This document shows positions 54,593 to 63,400 of a DNA stretch of 64,000 nucleotides, piece by piece. Each line of letters starts with the position of its first letter. Within the stretch, counting starts at the first letter, position 1. The notes below the pieces were generated by a model that searched no databases, was not told the DNA's origin, and was given only the letters and a program-made list of their open reading frames with translations. A program made the position numbers and the translations under genes. The stretch covers positions 496,001 to 560,000 of the forward strand of contig NZ_CP106953.1 in assembly GCF_030419005.1 (NCBI RefSeq), written 5' to 3'. The DNA comes from Eleftheria terrae (GTDB lineage: Bacteria; Pseudomonadota; Gammaproteobacteria; Burkholderiales; Burkholderiaceae_C).

Positions 54593-55851
54593 GAGAGCCA
54601 CTCGTACTCGCGGTGGAACTCCTTGATCTCGCGCAGGAACAGGCGTCCCTTGCCGCGCGCCGACTGATAGGCCTCGCCGATGAAGCCGACATCCGGCACG
54701 ACGTTGCGCACGCCGAACCTCACAGCGCTGCTGGCCCGGATGATCGCTTCGTATTCCTCAATGGTCAGGCGGTAGCGCTGGTTCAACTGCTGTTCGATGC
54801 CGAACTGCCGTTGCCGCGCCTGCCCTTCGGAGGTGACGACGCCGCTGTAGAACTCCGAACAGCAGCCCGACCCGTAAGAGAAGCAGCCCAGTCGGCGGGG
54901 CGCGCTGAACTGGCCCTGGTCGATCGTGCTGGCGAGCGACAGGAAGGAGGTCGCGCCCATGATGTTGCCCACCCGCTGGCAGTACTTCAGGCCCGGCATC
55001 ACGCGACGCTGGAAGTCCTCCTCGATCTCGGCCGTCTTGGCCTGCACCATCTTGCGCATCATGGTGCGATGCGCTCCCTTCACCATGCCACCAAACGGCG
55101 TGTGGAAGGTCAGATACTGGAAGGTGTCGCGGTAGTTCGCGTTGCTCACCCGTTTCGCATACTCCAGGTAGGCGTTCTCGCAGCAGTCGAGGTAGGACAG
55201 CAACGACAGGTCGGTGTCACCCGCCTCGCTGTCGGGCATCGGCCGGCAGGTGTCCATCACTTCATAGCCGTAGTAGCCGTTGGCACCCACGTCGACCTGG
55301 AACGCATGCGGCCGGTCGCTGACCAGCAGTGCCACCGCGCCGGCACCGCCGCTCGGCTCGGCAAACGACCAGTCTTCACTGACGCCATCGCCCGCCTCGG
55401 AGACCATGAAGCGCGAGATGTCGGTGGCCACCACCAGGGCCTTGGCACCGGGCGACGTGTTCGCGAGGATGAAGTTGACCGCCATCTGGAAGCCGGCCGT
55501 GCCGGAATAGCAGGCTTGCTTCAGCTCGAACAGCCGGCAGTTCCGATTCAGCCCGAGCTGCTGGTGGATGTAGGTGCTGATCGACTTTCCGAAGTCGATG
55601 CCGGACTCGGTGCAGGTGATCAATAGTTCGATGCGGTCCTTGGCCGCCTGCGGCAGCGCGTCGACGATGGGCTTCGCCGCGTTGACGCCGAACGTGACCG
55701 GGTCCTCGTAAGGCAAGGCGACTGCCTTCTCCTTCATGAGCAGGTTCTCGAACCGCGTGGTGTCGAGTTTGCGATATCGAGCCAGCTCGGCGACGTCCAG
55801 AAACGCGGTTCCGCCGAAGACGTTGAGTGCTTCGATTCCGACCAATGACAT
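54589..55851 (-). CDS. HMG-CoA synthase homologue for beta-branching (PksG-like)
   Basis: 420 residues. Catalytic Cys114 in LKQACYSGTAGFQMAV, Glu82 in TCTESGIDFGKS, His in TFHTPFGGMVKGAHR. It condenses acetyl from the donor ACP onto the beta-keto group of a PKS-bound chain. Start ATG 55851 follows the KS stop by 27 bp. With the ACP, decarboxylating KS and two ECHs it makes a complete HCS cassette. Confidence 0.95.
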   Translation of the reverse strand: MSLVGIEALNVFGGTAFLDVAELARYRKLDTTRFENLLMKEKAVALPYEDPVTFGVNAAKPIVDALPQAAKDRIELLITCTESGIDFGKSISTYIHQQLGLNRNCRLFELKQACYSGTAGFQMAVNFILANTSPGAKALVVATDISRFMVSEAGDGVSEDWSFAEPSGGAGAVALLVSDRPHAFQVDVGANGYYGYEVMDTCRPMPDSEAGDTDLSLLSYLDCCENAYLEYAKRVSNANYRDTFQYLTFHTPFGGMVKGAHRTMMRKMVQAKTAEIEEDFQRRVMPGLKYCQRVGNIMGATSFLSLASTIDQGQFSAPRRLGCFSYGSGCCSEFYSGVVTSEGQARQRQFGIEQQLNQRYRLTIEEYEAIIRASSAVRFGVRNVVPDVGFIGEAYQSARGKGRLFLREIKEFHREYEWLS

Positions 55852-55878
55852 GGCATTGCTCTCCTGAAAAATGGCTGT

Positions 55879-57099
55879 TTACCTGTCGGTGCGCTGCCAG
55901 CACAGCGCGGTGTTGATGCCGCCGAATCCCATGCTCAAGGTCAGCGCCCGTTCGATCCGGTGGGCGACGGGCTGGTGCCGGACCCAGTTGAACGACGCGT
56001 CGATCGGCTCGTCCAGGTTGCGGGTGGGATGCAGGCGCCCGGAGCGCATCTGCAGCAGCGTGGCGATCACCTCGACCAGGCCGGCAGCGCTCAGGCCGTG
56101 GCCGATCAAGGACTTGGTCGCGTTCAGGCGGGCACCCTTCAGCCCGCAGGCCTGCAAGGCCTTCAATTCCGTCTCGTCACCGACCACCGATCCGGTGCCG
56201 TGGGGATTGACATAGTCGATCTGCTCCGCGGTCCACCCGGCCGCCGCCAGTGCGCCCTGGATGGCCGCGATCTCGCCCTCCAGCGACGGGTCGGGATTCC
56301 GATTGCCGTCCATCTCGGCACGCCAGCCGCTCAAGGTCGCATACGCGGGCGCGCCACGTCGCTGGCTCGCCGCGCGCGACTCGATCACGACCGCGCCCGC
56401 GCACTCGCCGAACAGGAAGCCGTCGTGCTGCTGGTCGTAAGGCCGGCAGGCAAGCGCAGGCGCGTCGGCGTAGCGGTCTGATCCCATCGCGCCGAGGGCG
56501 CGAAAGGCCTGGCACTCCCAGAAGGAGAGATCCATCAACGCGCCGATCGCGATGCAGGCGTCCACCTGCCCGCTGAGGACCGCCTGGGCCGCCTGCATGA
56601 TCGCGAGCTGGCCACTCGCCGAGGCGCCGCCCACGGTGTGCGACAGCCCGCGTATGCCGAACTGTGCGGTGCAGAAACCGCAGAGGTCGGTGTCCATGAA
56701 GGACAGCGCGTAGGTCGGTTTCAAGAACTGCGGGCGCTCTCGATAGCGCGCCTGCAACTGCGCGATCTCGCGCTGCTGCACGTTCGAGCCGCCGATCACC
56801 AGCCCGATGCGGCGGCAGTCCACCTCCGACAGCCGGGCCTCGTCCCATGCTTCCTGCAGCACGACCAGCGCGGTCTGTGCCGACAGCGAGGCTGCCCTGA
56901 GGGTCTGCGGCGGGAGGCTGTCCGGAAAGACGATATGGGGGATCTCGGCGCCCAGGTAGGCCGACTCGTGCTGCCGTCCCGGTCGCTGCAGGACGCCAAA
57001 GGCGCTGCGCCCGGCGAGCAGGGCCTCGGTGAAGTCGGCCTTGCCTTGCGCGATCGCCGAAATCACGCCGATACCGGTGACGACGAGTTCAGGCCGCAT
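55879..57099 (-). CDS. decarboxylating ketosynthase of the HMGS cassette (PksF-like)
   Basis: 406 residues, KS fold, but the active-site Cys is Ser160 (HTVGGASASGQLA), while both His remain (NPHGTGSVVGDE; TKSLIGHGLSAAG). Loss of the Cys is the mark of KS that only decarboxylate malonyl-ACP to acetyl-ACP. It therefore supplies acetyl on the donor ACP to the HMG synthase. It overlaps the ACP gene by 11 bp. Confidence 0.92.
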   Translation of the reverse strand: MRPELVVTGIGVISAIAQGKADFTEALLAGRSAFGVLQRPGRQHESAYLGAEIPHIVFPDSLPPQTLRAASLSAQTALVVLQEAWDEARLSEVDCRRIGLVIGGSNVQQREIAQLQARYRERPQFLKPTYALSFMDTDLCGFCTAQFGIRGLSHTVGGASASGQLAIMQAAQAVLSGQVDACIAIGALMDLSFWECQAFRALGAMGSDRYADAPALACRPYDQQHDGFLFGECAGAVVIESRAASQRRGAPAYATLSGWRAEMDGNRNPDPSLEGEIAAIQGALAAAGWTAEQIDYVNPHGTGSVVGDETELKALQACGLKGARLNATKSLIGHGLSAAGLVEVIATLLQMRSGRLHPTRNLDEPIDASFNWVRHQPVAHRIERALTLSMGFGGINTALCWQRTDR

Positions 57100-57337
57100 C
57101 GAGCTTCTTCAGAAAGAGGTCGGCAAGCTCGCCGATGTTCTTGGGACCGAACAGCTCGACGCGCGGCACCGAGAGCGACAACGCTTCCTGAACCAGCATC
57201 GCGATCTCGGCGCGGTCCACCGAATTGGCGCCGAGATCGACCAGCCGGTCGGTCCCGGCGAAGGCATGGTCATCCAGGCCCGGCAGAATTTCGCGTGCCT
57301 TCATCCCGATGAGGTCGATCAGTTCCTGTCTTGTCAT
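57089..57337 (-). CDS. stand-alone donor acyl carrier protein
   Basis: 82 residues. Phosphopantetheine Ser in LVDLGANSVDRAEIAML. The GxNSxDR form is typical of the donor ACP (AcpK/MacpC-like) of beta-branching cassettes and differs from the DSxxxxxW form of the in-line acceptor ACPs in this cluster. It precedes the decarboxylating KS. Confidence 0.9.
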   Translation of the reverse strand: MTRQELIDLIGMKAREILPGLDDHAFAGTDRLVDLGANSVDRAEIAMLVQEALSLSVPRVELFGPKNIGELADLFLKKLDAA

Positions 57338-57437
57338 AAGTACCCTTGCTCAGGTTGTGGCCGGGGCAACTGCCCCGGAGGTGTCATTCACATGTCGCGC
57401 CAAAGCGCACGGCCGCACCGGGCTGCTGCAGCGCCGG

Positions 57438-60400
57438 TCAGGGGTTGGGAGGCGCCGTCAAACAGGTGTCGGCGATGAAATCGACGAAGCTCTGCAGCGG
57501 ACTGATGAAGAACAGGTGCGTCCCTTCGATCTGCTGGTAGCGGCAGCTCGCCGTGGTCATCTGCCGCCACCGTGCGAACAGCATCGGGTCCTTCATCAGC
57601 AGGTCGTCCTTGGCCTGCACGATCTCCAGCGGCGTCGAGATCCGCTTGCCGGGCTCGCTGCGGTACGAGCGGATCAGTGCCACGTCGTTGCGGATGGCGG
57701 CGGGCGACACGATCTTCATGCCCCAGGATTTGGGGAAGATCAGGTTGCTTTCGACGAACAGCTGCTCGAGTTCCTCGTCCGGGATCGAGGTGTCGAGATC
57801 CCGGAACGGTTCGGTGTACTTCAGTGACTCGAACACATCCGGCGTACAGCTCGACGACAGCAACGCCGCCTTGGCCGTCAACCCGTGGCGCTGTTCGAGG
57901 TCGCATAGCACGTCGAATGCGGCGATGCCGCCCATGCAGTGGCCCCAGGCGACGACCGGCTTGTCGAACAGGGCGCGAATGCTGTCGGCGAGATGGCCGA
58001 CCATGGCGCGCCAGTCGGTGTGCTCGGTCGTGCCCACGCCCCACACCTCGACATGCGGCGCAAGCCGGTCCACCCATTGATAACTGCCCTCGCCGTGCGC
58101 GAGGCAGTAGAACAGCAACAGACGTGTCGTCGCGCTGTCGGACGCCCGCAGGCAGCGCACCGTGCGAACGTCGTGCTCGACGGCCCCGGCCAGCGAAGCA
58201 TCACGCTGCAGGGGCGGGACCGCCGCGACCGCCTGCCCGACCGGCCGTGCCGCAGCACTGCTGTCAGCCGCCAATGCCGACATCACACGGGGTGCCGGGT
58301 TCGGGGAGCTCTTCACGACCGCGGGCCGGGACAGCACGGCGACTTCGCCGTCCGTCTCGTGCTGGCCGCGCGTTTCGGCGCGGTCGCCCGCCCGTGGCGC
58401 GGTGGTGCCGGGCGGCCGCGGCGCCGGATGCTGCGGCCCCGCGCCATCCGCGCCGCCGTCATCGCCGAGCTGCTGTGCCAGGTAGTGGGTGAAGCGCCGG
58501 ATGCTGGCATGCTGGTACAGCACCGACGCGGTGATGTTGATGCCATAGCGGCGATTCACCGCCTGTATCCATTCCAGCCCAATGATCGAGTCGACGCCGA
58601 GTTCAGAGAACGGCTTCTCGCAGTCCGCCGCAGTCACTCGCATCAACAGCGTGTCGCTGAGCATGTCGCACAGGTCGGCTTCCAGGCGCGACGTGTCGGC
58701 GCCCGGCGCCGGCGGGCGTGGCACCGGTGCCGCGGCAGGCGGGCCGTCCGCCGTCGCAGGTCGCGGCGGCGCCACCGGCGGCAGCTCGCCAAGCCGAGGC
58801 TCGGCCGGCGTGGCCGACAGGTCCAGCAGGCTGATGCGACGCGGCTTTTCGGCCACCGCGGCCACTGCGGTCGCCACCCGGTCGGTCATACCCGCGGCGG
58901 CGGGCAGGGACTCGGCCTGCCGGTCCGGCGACACCTCGCTGGCGCGGGCGAGGTCGGCCGCGGCCTCGCTGCCCTGCGGCTGCGCCGTGCCGGCGGACGG
59001 CAGCCAGTAGCGCTCCCTGAGGAAGGGATAGGTGGGCAGCGAGATGCGCCGCGGCCGGCCCGCGGCATACAGGCGCCGCCAGTCGATCTGCACCCCGCGC
59101 ACCCACGCCTCGCCCAGCTTCTTCCACCGCTGCTTGCGCACCCACGCCTCGATCAGCGCCCCCACGTCCTCGTCCTGCTCGCTCAGCCAGCCCCCCTCGG
59201 CCGTGCGCTGCACCCGCCCCACCTGCACGTCGGCATTGCGCCGGCCACCGATGAAGTCCCCCAGCGCCTGCACCAGCTGCTCCCGCGTGCGCGCCTGCAC
59301 CGCCAGCCGGTGCTCCATCGCCTCGCGACCGCTCTGCAGCGTGTACAGCATCTGCGCCAGCTGCGCCTCGCTCCACGCCTGCGCCTGCAGGTGCGCCTGC
59401 AGCTGCCGCGCCTGCGCCTGCAGCCGCTCCTCGCTCCTGGCCGACAGCACCAGCAGCCCCGGCTGCGCCTCATTCACCACCACCACCGGCGCCTCGTCGC
59501 GCTCACCCTCCTCAGGCTCCTCGATCACCACGTGCGCATTCGTGCCGCTGAAGCCGAATGAACTCACCGCCGCCCGCCGCGCACCCTGCCCCCCCGTCTC
59601 CCACGGCTGCAGCCGGTCGTTGATGTAGAACGGCCCGCCTTCCAGCACCACGTGCTCGTTCAGCTTCTCGTACTGGATGGTCGGCGGCAGCATCCGGTGC
59701 CTCAGCGACAGCAGCACCTTGATCACCCCCGCCACCCCCGCGGCCGCCAGCAGGTGCCCGATGTTGCTCTTCACCGACCCCAGCGCGCAGTAGTGCCGCC
59801 GCTGCGTGTACGCACCGAACGCCGCCGTCAGCGCCTCCACCTCGATCGGGTCCCCCAGCTGCGTGCCCGTGCCGTGCGCCTCCACCAGCGTGATCGTCCC
59901 CGGGTCGATCCCGAAGCGCTCGTACACCTCGCGCTCCAGCTGCGCCTGCGAGTTCACGCTCGGCGCCGTCATCCCGTTGGTCTTGCCGTCGTGGTTCACC
60001 CCCCAGCCACGGATCACCCCGTGGATCTGGTCGCCCTCGCGCACCGCATCCGCATAGCGCTTGAGCAGCAGCACCCCCACCCCCTCGCCCGGCACAAAAC
60101 CGTCCGCCCTCGCATCGAACGCAAAGCTGCGCCCCTGGCGCGACAGCATGCGCGCCTTGCTCGTCATGATGTGCAGGCTCGGCCCCGTCAGCACGCACAC
60201 CCCGCCGGCCAGCGCCGCATCACATGTCCCGCTCTCCAGGCTGTCGCACGCCAGCGCGATCGCCACCAGCGACGACGAGCACGCCGTGTCCAGCGCCATG
60301 CACGGGCCCCGCAGGTTCAGAAAGTATGAGATCCGCGCCGACAGGATCGACGACGAGTTGCCCGTCAGCACCTGCGCCGTCAGCCCGCTGCCCCCGGGCG

Positions 60401-63400
60401 CATAGCCGTAGTCCCCCGGCCCGCAGCCCACGTACACCCCGCAGCGGCTGCCCGACAGGCTGCGCGGGTCGATCCCCGCTTCCTCGATGCAGCGCCAGCT
60501 GTGCTCCAGAAACACCCGCTGCTGCGGGTCCATCGACATCGCCTCGGCCGGCGATATGTTGAAGAACAGCGCGTCGAACCGGTCCGCTTCCTCCAGGCTG
60601 CCCATCCACTTGCTGTACGTCTTGCCCGGCGCCTGCGGGTCCGCGTCGTAGTGCTCCTGGATCGACCACCGATGCCCCCCTACCTCCGACACGCAGTCAC
60701 GCCCCTGCGCCAGGTTCTCCCAGAACGCCTGCACGTCACCCGCCATCGGGAACGCACCCGACATCCCCACCACCGCGATGCCCTGCCTGCGCACCTCCTT
60801 CGCCTCGCCCCCACGCTCCGCACGCCCGCCAGCCGCCGCATACGCGCCTGCGCCAGCGGCTTCACCTTGTGCCTGGGGGGCCGGCGGTGCCTGCACTGCG
60901 GGCGGCGCGGCCATCGATGCAGCCGACGTCGCCGGCGCCTCGGCCCGGTCGGCGCCACGGGTCGCCGCCGGCCTTGCGGCCGACGCCGAAGCGGGCGCCT
61001 GCCGGTGCTCGCCGGCCCCGGTCGGCGTCGCCAGGCCAGCCACACCGACTGGCGGCAACGGCTCGGCAGCGGTGTGCGCGGTGCCACGTGCCGATGACGC
61101 CACCGCGCGCGTGCGCACCGCATCCTGTGTCAGCAAATGCTTGGCCAGTGCCTTCACATTGGGGTAGTCATACAGCTGGGATGCGCTGAGTGAGGTGTGG
61201 TAGCGCTGATTCAGCTCGCGTATCCAGCCGACGCCGGTGACGGAATCCAGCCCCAGCTCGCTGAACGCGGCCTCGATATCGACGTCATCGCTCTCCAGGT
61301 ACAGCACCTCGGCCAGGCTCTGCGCCAGCTCGACGATCAGGTCACCGGCCGACGGTGCCTGGTGGGCCTGCGAGGCCGGTGGCGCATCCACCGGCGCCGG
61401 CGCGGCGACCTCGTGCAACGGGACGGGTGAGGCCGCCAGCATCGCCGGAGCCGCCGCTTCCGGCGCCGACGCCGACCGAGGCGACATGCCCAGTTCGGCC
61501 AGCGAGATGCCGCGCGGCTTGACCGCGAGCCCCTGGTCGGCCTCGTCCGGCAGGCCGGCGGGCGCGGGCGCCTGAACCGCCAGCGGCGGTAGCGCCGGCT
61601 CGGGCGGCCGGCTCGCCTGCACCGCCCCGGAGGCCAGCGGGGCCGCCGGTTGCGCGTCGAAGGCATAACCGACCGCGATCTCCGGCACGGCCTTGGGCCA
61701 ACAGCGTTCGCGCGCGAACGGATAGGTGGGCAGGCGCAGGCGCCGCGGCCGGCGCGGCCCGTAGACGGAACCCTCGCCATACAAGCGGCGCCAGTCGAAC
61801 GACAGGCCCTGGACCCACAGCTCCAGCAGCGAGGCATAGCGCCCCTGCTCCAGCCAACCGGCGATCAGGGTGTCGAGACCGCCGTCGGCGTTGAGCACCG
61901 CCATCACCTCCTTGTGCCTGCCGATCTCGCCCTGCCAGCACAGCTCGACGTCGGCCTGCTCCAGGCGCCCCTCCAGGTAGTCCGACAGCTTCTGCCGGAC
62001 CTCCTGCACCGAGGTCGCGACGAAGGCCAGGCGGCACTCCATCGCATCGCGGCCCACCTGCAGGGTGTAGGCAAGGTCGACCAGCTGCGCGTCGTCATAC
62101 GCATTCGACGCCAGGTGGTCGAGCAGGCGGCGCGCCACATCCTTCAACCGGTCGGCCTGCTTGGCCGACAGCACGACGATCACCGGCACGCTGCGCCGCG
62201 CCTCGGGCAGCGCAGCCTCCTGCACCGGCGGCTCCTCGATCACCAGGTGGGCGTTGGTGCCGCTGAAGCCGAAGGAGCTGACCGCCGCACGGCGCACACC
62301 TGCCCCGCCCGGCTGCCACTCGCGCGCTTGCGTGTTGATGTAGAAGGGGCTGCCTTCCAGCGTGATGCGGCTGTTGAGCTGCTCGAAATTCACGGTGGGC
62401 GGCAAGGTCCGGTGCCGCATCGCCAGCAGCACCTTCATCACGCCAGCGATCCCGGCTGCCGCCAGCAGGTGGCCGATGTTGCTCTTGACAGAGCCAAGCG
62501 CGCAGTAGTGGCGCCGGTCGGTATAGCGGCGGAACGCCTGCGTCAGGGCCTGCACCTCGATCGGGTCACCGAGGCCGGTGCCGGTGCCGTGCGCCTCCAC
62601 CAGCGTGATGCTGTCCGGCGCGATGCCGAACTGCTCGTAGACCTCCTGCTCCAGCGCAATCTGCGAGGTGACGCTCGGCGCGGTGATGCCGTTGGTCTTG
62701 CCGTCCTGGTTCACCCCCCAGCCGCGGATCACGCCCTGCACGATGTCGCCGTCGCGCAGCGCGTCGGCATATCGCTTCAACAGCACCACGCCGACACCTT
62801 CGCCGGGCACGAAGCCGTCGGCCCGTTCGTCGAAGGTGAAGCAGCGGCCCTGCTTCGACAGCATGCCGGCCTTGCTGGCCATGATGTGCATGCCGGGGCC
62901 GGTCAACACGTTGACCCCGCCGGCGATCGCCAGCTCGCTGCGGCCGAGCAACAGGCTGTCGCAGGCCTGCGCGATGGCGACCAGCGCCGATGAGCAGGCG
63001 GTGTCGAGCGCGAGGCAAGGCCCCTTGAGATTGAGGAAGTAGGAGATGCGGGCGGCCAGGATCGACGGCGCGTTGCCCATCATCCCCTCGGCCGACAGAT
63101 CGGCATAGGCGGCGTAGTCGCCCGACCCGCAGCCGACGAAGACGCCGCAGCGACTGCCAGACAGGCTGCGCGGGTTGAGGCCGGCGTCCTCGATGCAGCG
63201 CCAGCTGTGCTCCAGGAACAGCCGCTGCTGCGGATCGATGACCGCCGCCTCGGCGCGCGAGATGTTGAAGAACTGCGGGTCGAACCGGTCGACCTCGCTC
63301 AGCGCGCCCATCCATTTGCTGTAGGTCTTCTTCGGCACGTCGGGATCGGGATCGTAGAACTTCTCGGTCGACCAGCGATGCGGCGGCACCTCGAAGACGC

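Noticed and set aside
57939..59561. 540-codon open frame on the plus strand opposite the PKS
   Set aside because: Antisense shadow of a GC-rich coding region; the translated product is Arg/Pro/Leu-rich without any domain, while the minus strand encodes clear KS, ACP and TE domains.
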